Origin: Bacillus thuringiensis
Lineage (GTDB): Bacteria > Bacillota > Bacilli > Bacillales > Bacillaceae_G
Length of the DNA stretch: 64,000 nt
Direction of reading: 5' to 3'
Assembly (NCBI RefSeq): GCF_014932895.1
Contig: NZ_JACYOF010000002.1
Coordinates: 496,001 to 560,000, forward strand
Shown: positions 34,948-43,792 of the stretch, in pieces
Position numbering within the stretch: position 1 is the first letter of the stretch
Layout: every line of letters starts with the position of its first letter
The notes under the pieces: generated by a model
What the model was told of the DNA's origin: nothing
Seen by the model: the letters and a program-made list of their open reading frames with translations, nothing else
The model's database searches: none
Translations under genes and position numbers: made by a program

Positions 34948-35316
34948 TTAGCTATTTGCTACTTTTGTTAAAGCTTCAATAACACGATCCGCTTGGAATG
35001 GCTTTACAATAAAATCTTTCGCCCCACCCTTAATTGCATCTAATACCATACCTTGTTGTCCCATTGCAGAACAAATAACAACCTTTGCACTTGAATCAAT
35101 TTTAATAATTTCTTTTAATGCTTCAAGTCCGTCCATTTCTGGCATAGTAATATCTAATGTTACAATATCAGGTTGAAGTTCTTTATACTTTTGAATTGCT
35201 TCTACCCCATTCTCCGCTTCACCGATAACTTCAAATTCAGAATTACTTTTTAATAAGTTTTTAATCATCGTTCGCATAAACATTGCATCGTCTACAACTA
35301 AAATTTTATGTGCCAT
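34948..35316 (-). CDS. cheY: CheY, chemotaxis response regulator
   Basis: A single-domain receiver of 122 aa. Acidic pair D9/D10, phosphoacceptor D55 in VTLDITMPEMDG, and the conserved K in IVKPF near residue 105 are present. Phospho-CheY binds FliM. It is transcribed alone: a terminator follows, and the 150-bp upstream gap has a TATAAT (35386-35381, minus strand) at promoter distance. Confidence 0.97.
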   Translation of the reverse strand: MAHKILVVDDAMFMRTMIKNLLKSNSEFEVIGEAENGVEAIQKYKELQPDIVTLDITMPEMDGLEALKEIIKIDSSAKVVICSAMGQQGMVLDAIKGGAKDFIVKPFQADRVIEALTKVANS

Positions 35317-35466
35317 TCTTTTTGATTCTCTCCTTCTATGTATAAATATATCTTAATATTTAACCTTATCATTCTCACTCATTATACAAAATAAAATGAT
35401 AAAATTTAATATTTTTTTAAAAGAATTTTCGTATTTTTATTATTTTATTATTAAAATAATAATATA

Positions 35467-36147
35467 CTATTCTTTTATATAAATGACAACGCGACGGTTT
35501 TTCTCCCAATTTTGTGGTGAATCATTTGGTACAACTGGCTTTGTGTCTGCATATCCTACCGCAGCTAACCTTTTATCATCCACATTATACACTTCGATTA
35601 GGTGGTGAATCATATTAGCTGCTCGTGCGGAAGATAATTCCCAATTAGAAGGGAATTTTTCATTATGAATAGGTCTACTATCTGTATGCCCTTCCACAAC
35701 GATTGGATTTGGTACCGATTGGAAAAATCCGACTAATTGACTTATTATATCTTTTGCTTCTAGTTTAACGTTCGCATCACCCGTATCAAATATTAAATTA
35801 TCTACTATAACGACGCTTACCCCTGTATCTTCTCGATATACATTCACTTGACTAATACCGTTATTATCTACATATGCTCTTAACTTTTTATATAATTCGT
35901 CCATTCTCTTTTTTGAGATTGCTTTTTCATCATTTTTTTCATGTGAAATATCTGATATTGTATTTTCCGTTACTTTTGCATCTACTTGCTCCGCATCACT
36001 AAACTTTTCAAGCATCTTTGACAATTTTACTGCATCCTGCTTTGATGTAGCAACTAGTAATACAAAGAAAGTTAATAATAACATCGTTAAATCTGTAAAA
36101 GTCGTCATCCAACGAGGCGATCCCTTTTGCGGTCGTTTTATCATCAT
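35467..36147 (-). CDS. motB: MotB, flagellar stator protein
   Basis: A 226-aa stator subunit: one transmembrane helix (about 16-37) with the proton-binding aspartate D19 in TTFTDLTMLLLTFFVLL, then a periplasmic-type linker and an OmpA-like peptidoglycan-binding domain (VEGHTDSRPIHNEKFPSNWE, LSSARAANMI). It follows motA by 16 bp. Confidence 0.96.
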   Translation of the reverse strand: MMIKRPQKGSPRWMTTFTDLTMLLLTFFVLLVATSKQDAVKLSKMLEKFSDAEQVDAKVTENTISDISHEKNDEKAISKKRMDELYKKLRAYVDNNGISQVNVYREDTGVSVVIVDNLIFDTGDANVKLEAKDIISQLVGFFQSVPNPIVVEGHTDSRPIHNEKFPSNWELSSARAANMIHHLIEVYNVDDKRLAAVGYADTKPVVPNDSPQNWEKNRRVVIYIKE

Positions 36148-36163
36148 ACCACTCCTTGAAATG

Positions 36164-36997
36164 TTAGGCTGCTCGTTTTTCTTTTTTTATCTTTGTTTCG
36201 TATACATACGTATCAAGTTTCAGCTTTAATTTAGAAGGAATTTGCCCACGATACAATTCTGAAATTGCTTCTATTACAAACTTCTTCTCTGTATATAAAT
36301 CCTCAATACCACGATATACTTTTTCAGCAAGAGGTATTGCGATCATATTCGCAAGTACTGATCCATATAATGTCGTTAACATCGCCACTGCCATTCCTGT
36401 ACCAATTTGTGATGTATCTTGCAAGTTTTGAAGCATAATGATAAGACCAATTAAAGTCCCTATCATTCCCCAAGCTGGAGCGAAATCGCCAATTTTATCT
36501 AATAATGTTGCTCCTTTTCTTAGCTCATACACTTCTGTTTCTATATCTTTCATTAACACTTCTTTTAATTCATCTTCATCATAGCCACTTAACATTAAAC
36601 GAATCCCCTTTTGAATAAAAAGATTGTCTACTTGCTCTCCATCAACTTCTAAAGAAAGCAAACCGTGCTTTTTAGACTTTTTTGAAAAACCAACGAACAA
36701 ATCCGTTAACTGTTCTAAATCTTCTTCTCTTCTATGTAAAACAGTAAAAATACTTTTCATATATTTTTTTATTTCTCCAAATCGATATGCCACAATAATT
36801 GTCGCAGTCGTTCCTCCAATAACAATTAAAATAGATGAAACATCTAAAAAGTTCTTAAAAGCTTTTATTCCCCCCCCGCCAAGCATGATTGCCGCTATTA
36901 CAATGGCGAAACCTACTATAATGCCCACTGGGCTAGAAATATCAAACTTCCTTTTTTTTCTTTCTGGTCTGGCAAATACTTGATTTTCGTCTCCCAT
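36164..36997 (-). CDS. motA: MotA, flagellar stator protein
   Basis: A 277-aa stator subunit with four transmembrane helices (two near residues 25-60, two near 165-210) and a cytosolic loop between. The loop TLLDKIGDFAPAWGMIGTLIGL is typical. No MotC/MotP-specific features were separated. A good sigma-A promoter lies 75-100 bp upstream. Confidence 0.96.
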   Translation of the reverse strand: MGDENQVFARPERKKRKFDISSPVGIIVGFAIVIAAIMLGGGGIKAFKNFLDVSSILIVIGGTTATIIVAYRFGEIKKYMKSIFTVLHRREEDLEQLTDLFVGFSKKSKKHGLLSLEVDGEQVDNLFIQKGIRLMLSGYDEDELKEVLMKDIETEVYELRKGATLLDKIGDFAPAWGMIGTLIGLIIMLQNLQDTSQIGTGMAVAMLTTLYGSVLANMIAIPLAEKVYRGIEDLYTEKKFVIEAISELYRGQIPSKLKLKLDTYVYETKIKKEKRAA

Positions 36998-37070
36998 ATT
37001 CCTGCCCTTCCCTTTTCATTTTTATAAAACATTTTTTTATTTTAATAATGCGTTTTCACATATAATAGTC

Positions 37071-37099
37071 ATTATACGCTTATCATCTATTTATCGCAA
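37071..37099 (-). promoter_or_regulatory. Sigma-A-type promoter of motAB
   Basis: On the minus strand TTGCGA (37099-37094), 17-bp spacer, perfect TATAAT (37076-37071), about 75 bp upstream of motA. Confidence 0.7.
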
Positions 37100-37112
37100 T
37101 ATACTCATAAAA

Positions 37113-37140
37113 TTGACACATTTCATTTCCATATTAGAAT
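37113..37140 (+). promoter_or_regulatory. Promoter of the HD-domain gene
   Basis: Perfect TTGACA (37113-37118), 16-bp spacer, TAGAAT (37135-37140), 30 bp upstream of the ATG at 37170. It stands back to back with the motAB promoter. Confidence 0.65.
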
Positions 37141-37169
37141 TATGGTATGGAAATAAGAGGAGGATCACG

Positions 37170-37772
37170 ATGGAACATAACATTTTACAAGTCATTGCAT
37201 TAGCAGAAAAACTAAAATACGAAATGCGACATAGCTGGCTTTCGAACGGACGCCAAGAAAGTGTTGCCGAACATACGTGGCGCATGTCCCTAATGGCCAT
37301 TTTAGTTGAGCCTTACTTAGATCAAAAAGTAAATATTGAAAAACTACTTAAAATGGTTATTATTCACGACCTAGTCGAAGCTGAAGCTGGCGATATCCCT
37401 GCTTTTGATACAATGAATAGTCACGAATTACAATTACAAAAACAAAAAAATGAGCAAGAAGCCATTTTAAATATTAAACGAACATTAAAAGGTTCTCTCG
37501 GTGAGGAATTATATGATTTATGGATGGAATTTGAAGCAAAAAAAACGTACGAAGCGAAAGTTGCTAACGCGCTTGATAAACTTGAGGTAAAAATTCAGCA
37601 TAACGAAGCTGACATCGATACGTGGTTACCAATTGAGCATAAAATGACATTCCAAGTAGCAAAACATACAAACTTTGATTCTTTCCTATCTAAATTACAA
37701 AAAATTATTGAACAAGATGGTGAAAAGAAATTAATCGCAGCTGGCATTGACGTTGAAGCTTGCAAACAATAA
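37170..37772 (+). CDS. HD-domain phosphohydrolase, YfbR/HDDC2-like
   Basis: A 200-aa protein. The ATG at 37170 has AGGAGG upstream; earlier ATGs overlap the promoter. HD-superfamily metal ligands are visible: H in SVAEHTWRMS, HD in IIHDLVEAEAGD, and a later D in ANALDKLEVKIQHNEAD. Related proteins are 5'-deoxynucleotidases. The substrate cannot be read from sequence. It converges on hfq with a shared palindromic terminator. Confidence 0.85.
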   Translation: MEHNILQVIALAEKLKYEMRHSWLSNGRQESVAEHTWRMSLMAILVEPYLDQKVNIEKLLKMVIIHDLVEAEAGDIPAFDTMNSHELQLQKQKNEQEAILNIKRTLKGSLGEELYDLWMEFEAKKTYEAKVANALDKLEVKIQHNEADIDTWLPIEHKMTFQVAKHTNFDSFLSKLQKIIEQDGEKKLIAAGIDVEACKQ

Positions 37773-37808
37773 TGAAATAAGACACTCATTTGAGTGTCTT
37801 ATTTCATT
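37771..37808. terminator. Palindromic terminator containing both stop codons
   Basis: Perfect 18-bp arms beginning AATGAAATAAGACACTCA (37771-37788) with a TT centre. The stop codon of the HD gene overlaps its left end and the hfq stop codon lies in its right arm, so two converging genes end within one hairpin. Confidence 0.93.
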
Positions 37809-37987
37809 ATTGTTGATACAGCCTGCTTATAAATAAGTTGTTGTTTTCCATCTACTAACATTAAAACTGTAAATTTATCTACTCCGACAATTTCTCCTAC
37901 TATTCTAACGCCACTCTTCAAGAAAATTGTAACAGTACCTTTTTCTTCTTTTATTTGCTTATACAACTCTTCCTGTAAATGTTCCAA
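37799..37987 (-). CDS. Hfq-like RNA chaperone, short divergent copy
   Basis: A 62-aa Sm-fold protein. Sm1 reads VTIFLKSGVRIVGEIVGVDK and Sm2 reads IYKQAVSTIM (compare YKHAIST in typical Hfq), with almost no tail. Start is a TTG at 37987 preceded by AAGGAGAG. It lacks the usual N-terminal QD.FLN motif of canonical Hfq, having LYKQIKEE instead. B. cereus-group genomes carry more than one Hfq; this looks like the divergent paralogue rather than the miaA-linked one. Confidence 0.85.
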   Translation of the reverse strand: MEHLQEELYKQIKEEKGTVTIFLKSGVRIVGEIVGVDKFTVLMLVDGKQQLIYKQAVSTIMK

Positions 37988-38026
37988 TAACTGTTCTCTC
38001 CTTTATTTACAAAAAATACGAATCCT

Positions 38027-38251
38027 TCATTTATGTACCTTATATTTTATATTCATAAACTTATTAATTAGTATATCTAAATCGCGGCTAAATAACAAAA
38101 CTTTATCATGAGCCAATCCGTGTCTCGCAACAAGTTGAATTAACTCTTTCTTTTTGTTTTCTATTTTATTTTTTAATTCTCCCATCTCCATCTCTATACT
38201 AAAACTCCCTTTTCCCATAATATTACTTGTAAAATTATAGTACATATTCAC
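38027..38251 (-). CDS. Spo0E-like aspartyl-phosphate phosphatase
   Basis: At most 74 aa; the conserved part starts near MEMGELKNKIENKKKELIQL and contains the family signature SRDLDILINKFM. Spo0E-type proteins dephosphorylate Spo0A-P and delay sporulation. The true start is probably one of the internal ATGs (M20 or M22), 13-19 nt after AAAGGGAG; the first ATG has no ribosome site. Confidence 0.82.
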   Translation of the reverse strand: MNMYYNFTSNIMGKGSFSIEMEMGELKNKIENKKKELIQLVARHGLAHDKVLLFSRDLDILINKFMNIKYKVHK

Positions 38252-38616
38252 TCATAAAAAAATACAAAGTTTATTTTTTTACATTTTTTTATAAAAAAAG
38301 AAATAGTGTAAATTTCTTTCCATTTACAAAATTACATTTATTCTTCAAACAAGATAGATGATCCCTAACATTTTTTGAATTAAAATATATTATGATTTTA
38401 GGTTTATTTTTTATATTTTAAATGTGAATCAATATCCTTATATTTCGAGAGCTCTATTATTGTATAGGATAGAGACTTTTACTTTTTCCACTTACATACA
38501 TAATTTAGACTTATAACCATTTCAAAAATGGACTTACTCTTTTATACAAAACAAACATATCGTATATAGTAGTCCATGAATTATATAGAGTAATTTACTA
38601 AAAAGGAGGAAAACAC
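38252..38616. other. AT-rich gap upstream of the YjcZ-type gene
   Basis: No gene seen. Near its end CATATCGTA (38556-38564) fits the -10 consensus CATANNNTA of the mother-cell factor sigma-K, which would suit the spore miniprotein that follows. A second plausible site is not evident. Confidence 0.35.
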
Positions 38617-38730
38617 ATGAGCTTTGGTGGAAGTTGCGCTGGTTTCGGCGGTGGATTTGCTTTACTTATCGTACTATTCATCCTTCTAATCATTATCGGA
38701 TGTAGCTGCTGGGGTGGAGGCGGATATTAA
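38617..38730 (+). CDS. YjcZ-family sporulation miniprotein
   Basis: A 37-aa protein starting MSFGGSCAGFGGGFALLIVL and ending CSCWGGGGY: glycine-rich ends around one hydrophobic helix, the YjcZ family pattern (the B. subtilis relative SscA is needed for spore coat assembly). AAGGAGG precedes the ATG, and a terminator follows. Too short for most gene finders. Confidence 0.88.
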   Translation: MSFGGSCAGFGGGFALLIVLFILLIIIGCSCWGGGGY

Positions 38731-38768
38731 AATATCGTATCCGTAGCAAATGAACTAAAAACTATACG

Positions 38769-38796
38769 AAAACAGCTCATATTTGAGCTGTTTTTT
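38769..38796 (+). terminator. Terminator of the YjcZ-type gene
   Basis: AAAACAGCTCA and TGAGCTGTTTT form an 11-bp stem with a 4-nt loop and a T tail. Confidence 0.9.
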
Positions 38797-38896
38797 CATA
38801 CTTTCGTATGAATTTATGTCCCTCTTATTTGTGATTTGAACGAACAAAATATCGTTTACTATGAAATAAGAAACATTTTTACTAAGGAGGATTACA

Positions 38897-39364
38897 ATGA
38901 TTAAAGGTCTTTACGAAGCACATTTACCTGTCCGTAACTTAGAACTGTCTATATCTTTTTACGAATCACTAGGACTAAAATTATATAAAAGAGGAGACCA
39001 TATTGCTTTCTTTTGGATTAACGAAAATGAAAGTTGGCTCGGCCTTTGGGAAGGAACAGAATACAAAGTTAATTATCACCCATCTTTACGACATATCGCC
39101 TTCCGAGTAAGCTTACATGATTTAGAAAATGCGATACATTGGCTAAATCAAAAAGGAATTTCAGCACGAAAAGACTTTGGAATGGAACCAATTGAACCGA
39201 TCGTTTTTCCAGAATTAGCACATGCCTCCGTATACTTTAACGATCCTGATGGAAATAGTTTAGAATTGATTGCAAAATTGCCTGTTGGACTTCCTACAGC
39301 GGAGAAAGTATATTTAAGCGAATGGAAAAAACAAGTTCAAGCAACCTTATTAGATAAGGATTAA
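38897..39364 (+). CDS. Glyoxalase-fold (VOC) protein
   Basis: A 155-aa protein with two beta-alpha-beta-beta-beta modules. Likely metal ligands: H9 (YEAHLPVRNLE), H in LRHIAFRV, and E in GNSLELIA; FNDPDGNSLELIA is the classic C-terminal VOC motif. Substrate unknown; it is not FosB by its motif pattern. AGGAGG precedes the ATG. Confidence 0.88.
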   Translation: MIKGLYEAHLPVRNLELSISFYESLGLKLYKRGDHIAFFWINENESWLGLWEGTEYKVNYHPSLRHIAFRVSLHDLENAIHWLNQKGISARKDFGMEPIEPIVFPELAHASVYFNDPDGNSLELIAKLPVGLPTAEKVYLSEWKKQVQATLLDKD

Positions 39365-39415
39365 TCTTTTATGTCCGTTTCTTATTCCACACTTCTTAAA
39401 ACAGATACAAACTCA

Positions 39416-39452
39416 AAAAAAGACAAACCCGCATTACAGGTTTGCCTTTTTA
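39416..39452. terminator. Bidirectional terminator between VOC and nitroreductase genes
   Basis: AAAAGACAAACC pairs with GGTTTGCCTTTT with one mismatch, flanked by A and T runs. The nitroreductase stop lies 2 bp beyond. Confidence 0.75.
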
Positions 39453-39453
39453 C

Positions 39454-40188
39454 TCATTTCTTATTTAATCCTTTCTCACTTAAAAACTCTTTCATATGCA
39501 TTCTTTTCTCTTTGGACATAAATGAACTCATTGATTCCGTCCATGTTACGTTTTTTTGATTTGATGATCTTTCTTTGTAATACGCACTCATCGTTTCATC
39601 GTATTCGTTTAATAATTCATCATATTTCTTTTCATCATATCCATTTTCATGAAGGATTGCTGCTACTGGCAAACGTGGTTTAACTCCATGATCTTCATCT
39701 GGTACACCGACTGTCATTCCGAATACAGGATATACTTTATCCGGTAAATGAAGCAATTCACTCACTTCCTTCGGATTATTACGAATACCGCCAATATAAC
39801 AAATGCCGTATCCTAACGATTCTGCTGCTAGCGCTAAGTTTTGTGCGAAAAGTGAAGCATCTACCGTCGCAACGATAAAGTCTTCTACTCCTTCATGCTT
39901 TATCTCTGTACCATGTTTTTCACATGCCATTTCTAGTCGTTTTAAATCCGCACAACAAACAAAAAATGCTGCACAGTCTTTCACATGACGATTTCCAGAT
40001 AGCTCTGCTAATGTAGCCTTTAATTCCTGATCTGTTACATATATAACAGAATATGCTTGCACAAAATGTGAGGAAGCCGCATGTTGTGCAGCTTGCACCA
40101 TTCTTTCTACCACTTCTTTTGAAATTGATTCTTCTTTATATTTACGAACTGAAACGTGTTGCTCCATTTTATGTATTATCTCATTCAT
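39454..40188 (-). CDS. NADPH-dependent nitroreductase/flavin reductase (NfsA type)
   Basis: A 244-aa FMN oxidoreductase; ATG at 40188 (MNEIIHKMEQHVSVRKYKEE) with AAGGAGTG upstream is the start. FMN-binding features: HVSVRKYKEESI, AQHAASSHFVQAYS, and GYGICYIGGIRNNP. Length and motif pattern match the NfsA/FRP family (oxygen-insensitive). Natural substrate unknown. Confidence 0.88.
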   Translation of the reverse strand: MNEIIHKMEQHVSVRKYKEESISKEVVERMVQAAQHAASSHFVQAYSVIYVTDQELKATLAELSGNRHVKDCAAFFVCCADLKRLEMACEKHGTEIKHEGVEDFIVATVDASLFAQNLALAAESLGYGICYIGGIRNNPKEVSELLHLPDKVYPVFGMTVGVPDEDHGVKPRLPVAAILHENGYDEKKYDELLNEYDETMSAYYKERSSNQKNVTWTESMSSFMSKEKRMHMKEFLSEKGLNKK

Positions 40189-40261
40189 GAAAATCACTCC
40201 TTTTTTCTCTTCATAATGAAAAATTAACATATCTTTTTCAATATTCACAACTTATAAGCAC

Positions 40262-40296
40262 AAAAAGAGCAATTCTTTTTGAATTGCTCTTTTTTA
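40262..40296 (-). terminator. Terminator of the DUF4870 gene
   Basis: AAAAAGAGCAATTC and GAATTGCTCTTTTT form a long stem with a TTTTT loop; on the minus strand it ends in T's. Confidence 0.85.
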
Positions 40297-40375
40297 AAAA
40301 GTCTATTAGTACAGTAAATGAAATTATTTTACCTTACTGGGAACTACCGACAAATCCGTACGATATTATTGTTTA

Positions 40376-40693
40376 TTACGCCGTTTTCAAAACTTTAACA
40401 CCTTTTACGATATTCCAAATGAAGTAATAAATCCCCACAAGAATGAATACTGCATATGTGATCATCATTCCAATTCCTGCACCATCAGATTGATTGAAGC
40501 TTAAACCATATATGACTGATACTGCTAATCCACCAAATAAGATTACGTATGGGAAAACATGTGACCAAAATGCTTTTTTCGCGTGGTATTTCACTTCATC
40601 CTCCGCAACAAAGTACACGATAATTGGCAGTAAAAGTGGTGCAAAAAAGATACTAAAGTAACATAGCGAAGATAAAATATTATTTCCTTTCAT
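40376..40693 (-). CDS. DUF4870-family membrane protein
   Basis: A 105-aa protein with three hydrophobic helices and the YHAKKAFWSHVF motif typical of DUF4870 (small Tic20-like membrane proteins). ATG at 40693 is preceded by GAGGTG with 6-nt spacing; an upstream GTG at 40702 is less likely. Function unknown. Confidence 0.82.
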   Translation of the reverse strand: MKGNNILSSLCYFSIFFAPLLLPIIVYFVAEDEVKYHAKKAFWSHVFPYVILFGGLAVSVIYGLSFNQSDGAGIGMMITYAVFILVGIYYFIWNIVKGVKVLKTA

Positions 40694-40806
40694 CCGTATC
40701 ACCTCTAATGTTTTTTGTTATCTTCATTATGTCAGGAAACCATTCCAGAAACTATCGCTTTACCTTTCATGAACGTGACATATTTGTAAGATTTTCCTCA
40801 AAATAA

Positions 40807-40832
40807 ATCCCGCCTGAAATTTCGGGCGGGAT
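40807..40832 (-). terminator. Terminator of the YdcF-like gene
   Basis: GC-rich stem ATCCCGCC with GGCGGGAT around GAAATTTC, followed on the minus strand by a TTTATTTT stretch. Confidence 0.8.
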
Positions 40833-40840
40833 CACTTTAA

Positions 40841-41425
40841 CTATATTCGATTCATAAACCAATATTGCGTAATCGCAACATATTCTCGGACATTCGATGG
40901 AATGATGATTGGCTTCGGTGTTTTTGCCGAAAGACCTTCTAATTGCAAACCTTGTTTTGCCGCTATTTTTTTCGCTCTAAACATATGAAAATCATTTGTT
41001 ACAATCATACCTTTTTTCATATTGGCTGGAATTAACGGTTTTGAGAATTTAATATTTTCATCTGTGCTCGTCGACTTGTCTTCCATTATAATTCGGTCTT
41101 CTGCAATGTTTTGTTTCATTAACCCGTTTCTCATTGCTAATGCTTCCGAAATATCTTCTCCTTTTCCTTTTCCTCCAGATACAATAGCGATTGTTTTCTC
41201 ATGTGATTTTAAATACTCAGCTGCTCTATCAATACGATACTGCAATGAATAAGAAGGTTTTGTTCCATTTACTTTCGATCCTAGTACAATTATATAATCT
41301 GCATCGTCAATTGCATTCATATGCCCGTGCTTATAAATGTTATATTGTAAAAAACTCGCATACACGGCACAAATCATTATAACAACTAAAATACACTTAA
41401 TTATTTTCTTCTTTCTCATATCCAT
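40841..41425 (-). CDS. YdcF/SanA-like DUF218 protein
   Basis: A 194-aa protein with an N-terminal signal-anchor (about 8-26), then a DUF218 domain: DDADYIIVLGSKVNGTKPSY, IAIVSGGKGKGEDISEALAM, and KGMIVTNDFHMFRAKKIA. The outward-facing domain suggests an envelope role; reaction unknown. Confidence 0.87.
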   Translation of the reverse strand: MDMRKKKIIKCILVVIMICAVYASFLQYNIYKHGHMNAIDDADYIIVLGSKVNGTKPSYSLQYRIDRAAEYLKSHEKTIAIVSGGKGKGEDISEALAMRNGLMKQNIAEDRIIMEDKSTSTDENIKFSKPLIPANMKKGMIVTNDFHMFRAKKIAAKQGLQLEGLSAKTPKPIIIPSNVREYVAITQYWFMNRI

Positions 41426-41578
41426 ATACTCCTATTTCCTTTACTTCCTTCATGATAATATCCATTTATTTGTTTGTATACAGACAAATTCCAATTCACC
41501 CTAATTTATCCTATAAAAGTAATATTTATATCACTTTTGGGAATAGTAAGTACAACTTCGCACGAAGGAGTGTTCCTA

Positions 41579-42244
41579 TTGCTTCTCTTTTTATTTAATG
41601 TGTCGTTCTTTTTTATCTTATTTTTACTATCGCTTAAGCTACTTGGTAAATCTGCATTAGCACAACTAACTCCTCATGATTTTGGAGCTATTATCTTTTT
41701 ATCTTATTTAGCTTTTCAAGCCATACCAGTCGCTGGTACTTTACAAGCATTTCTCGGCATGGTCGTTATTACATGTTTGCATTTACTTCTTACAAAATTA
41801 AGCCTACTCAACAAACTAAATCGTTTTATTCTCGGACACCCTATTATTTTAATTAAACATGGTGATATTATTTTTGAGAACTTACAAAAAAGTAGATATC
41901 CGATCGCTGAATTACTTTCTAACCTTCGCGTCGCAGGATATCCAAGTGTTCATGAAATTGAGTATGCAATATTAGAAGCGAATGGAGCTATTAGTATTTT
42001 ACCAAAAAGAGAGCTTGTGCCATTAACCCCAAAAGATTTGAACATAGATGTTACATATGCAGGATTACCAATTGCACTTATCGTCGATTCACAAATTCAA
42101 TACGATAACTTAAAGTTAATCCATAAAGATGAAAAATGGTTATATAAAGAATTAAAAGAAAAAGGAATTACAACTATTAAAAACGTTGCATTTGCCTCTG
42201 TTCAAGAGACCGATGGGTCTTTTGCTATTAGTTTAAAAGAATGA
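41579..42244 (+). CDS. DUF421-family membrane protein (YetF-like)
   Basis: About 221 aa. TTG at 41579 is favoured as start because AAGGAG (41565-41570) is 8 nt upstream and DUF421 proteins normally begin directly with the first membrane helix; the longest frame begins at 41474 without a ribosome site. Three membrane helices with the family signature LLGKSALAQLTPHDFGAIIF, then cytosolic DUF421 domain (LRVAGYPSVHEIEYAILEAN). Function unknown. Confidence 0.82.
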   Translation: MLLFLFNVSFFFILFLLSLKLLGKSALAQLTPHDFGAIIFLSYLAFQAIPVAGTLQAFLGMVVITCLHLLLTKLSLLNKLNRFILGHPIILIKHGDIIFENLQKSRYPIAELLSNLRVAGYPSVHEIEYAILEANGAISILPKRELVPLTPKDLNIDVTYAGLPIALIVDSQIQYDNLKLIHKDEKWLYKELKEKGITTIKNVAFASVQETDGSFAISLKE

Positions 42245-42288
42245 AAAAAGGACCTTTCCAAACGATATTTTGGAAAGGCCTCTTTTTT
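42244..42288 (+). terminator. Terminator of the DUF421 gene
   Basis: GGACCTTTCCAAA and TTTGGAAAGGCCTC pair (one mismatch) around ACGATAT-like loop, with A and T runs outside. Confidence 0.88.
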
Positions 42289-42401
42289 CATTCTTGTCGT
42301 ATTTTGTTGTTAAATCGATGAACGTCTACATAATGAGAGTTATGTTCGATATGAATGTCATTTACTATTCAAAGTTCGACTTTTTGAGCAACCCTTTTTC
42401 A

Positions 42402-43757
42402 TTATATTGCTTCTTTCCCACTTGCCATTCTTATTGGAACAGGGTGCTTCATACGATTCATCGTAAATACGATAATTGCAGTTATTGCTTCAGCAACTGG
42501 CATAACGAGCCAAATCCCATTCACACCAAATAGCTTTGGCATAATCCATAACAATGGAATAATAAACACTAATCCACGGCTTACGATGATACATACTGAT
42601 TTCGTCGTTTGTCTAACAGATTGGAAATACTCTCCATACACAATGTTATAACCTAAAAATACGTATTGAATAAAGAATAAACTAATACCTGTTAATGTTA
42701 ACTCCAATAATTCTGGAGATTGGACATCAAATAGGCCGATGATATATTTCCCGAAGAATAATCCGACAATTATTGCAACACCTCCGAGTACAACGGCAAT
42801 TTTCACAGCAAACTGCAATCCTTCACGCAATCTGTCTGGTAAGTTTGCACCATAATGGAAACTAGCAATCGGCTGTAATGCTGCACCGACACCGAAGAAT
42901 AATAGTAATGTCATCGCATGAATACTATTCACCATCGCATAAGATGCGACTCCTAATTCTCCCGCGTATTGAACGAATGCGAGATTAAAACCTATCGTTA
43001 CGATCGCCACAGTAATTTCTGTTGTAAAACTTGGAAAACCAATCACCATAATTTGTTTCACTGTATCCCACTCAAAATGGAATTTCGTCCACTTTAAAAC
43101 ACTACTCTTTCTAAAGAAATGGGTTAATAACACAAGGAAACCAATTGCTGCTGAAAGAATTGTTGCTGAGGCTGCGCCTGTTACACCCCATCCAAAGATA
43201 AAGATAAATACATAGTCAAAAATAATGTTCAATACAGCTGTTACGATAAGACCCGCCATTGCTAAATTTGGATTTCCATCGTTACGTATAAATGTACTTA
43301 AAATATTTTCTAAAACGTAAATCATTCCAAATGTTAGTAACACGTGTAAATAGTCTAACGCATATGGCAAAATCACTTCATTTGCACCGAATAAATATGC
43401 TAAATCTTCTATTTTCCATAAACAAATAACCATTAAAATACCGACAATAACTACGGCTACTATCATGGATTGTGTAAAAATAGATCTTGCTCTTTCTAAT
43501 TTTTTTTCACCGAGTGCTATTGAATATAGAGTTGCTCCCCCCATTCCAATCCATAAAGAAATGGAGAAGAAAATGGAAAACGCCGGAACTGCTACGTTCA
43601 CTCCTGCTAAGCCGTTTGATCCAACCCCTCTACTAATCATGACCGCATCAATCATAATATTAACTGACATTAATACCATTCCAAGAACAGCTGGTATTAA
43701 ATATGTCATAAATAAGCTTTTTATCGGTTTTTCTCTTAATGTTTCTGTTACTTCCAT
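42402..43757 (-). CDS. MATE-family multidrug/Na+ efflux pump
   Basis: A 451-aa protein with about 12 membrane helices in two related halves. The ATG at 43757 (MEVTETLREKPIKSLF) follows AAGGAG; any earlier start would lie upstream of the promoter. Helix 1 region VNIMIDAVMISRGVG and later TAVLNIIFDYVFIF are typical of MATE. It is controlled by the adjacent MerR regulator through the operator at 43793-43823. Confidence 0.9.
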   Translation of the reverse strand: MEVTETLREKPIKSLFMTYLIPAVLGMVLMSVNIMIDAVMISRGVGSNGLAGVNVAVPAFSIFFSISLWIGMGGATLYSIALGEKKLERARSIFTQSMIVAVVIVGILMVICLWKIEDLAYLFGANEVILPYALDYLHVLLTFGMIYVLENILSTFIRNDGNPNLAMAGLIVTAVLNIIFDYVFIFIFGWGVTGAASATILSAAIGFLVLLTHFFRKSSVLKWTKFHFEWDTVKQIMVIGFPSFTTEITVAIVTIGFNLAFVQYAGELGVASYAMVNSIHAMTLLLFFGVGAALQPIASFHYGANLPDRLREGLQFAVKIAVVLGGVAIIVGLFFGKYIIGLFDVQSPELLELTLTGISLFFIQYVFLGYNIVYGEYFQSVRQTTKSVCIIVSRGLVFIIPLLWIMPKLFGVNGIWLVMPVAEAITAIIVFTMNRMKHPVPIRMASGKEAI

Positions 43758-43792
43758 ACTAATTATGCTCCTTTTCTCAATGCTCTGTTCAC

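Noticed and set aside
42245-42401. Frame between the DUF421 and MATE genes
   Set aside because: Starts in the terminator hairpin and runs antisense into the MATE gene; no ribosome site.
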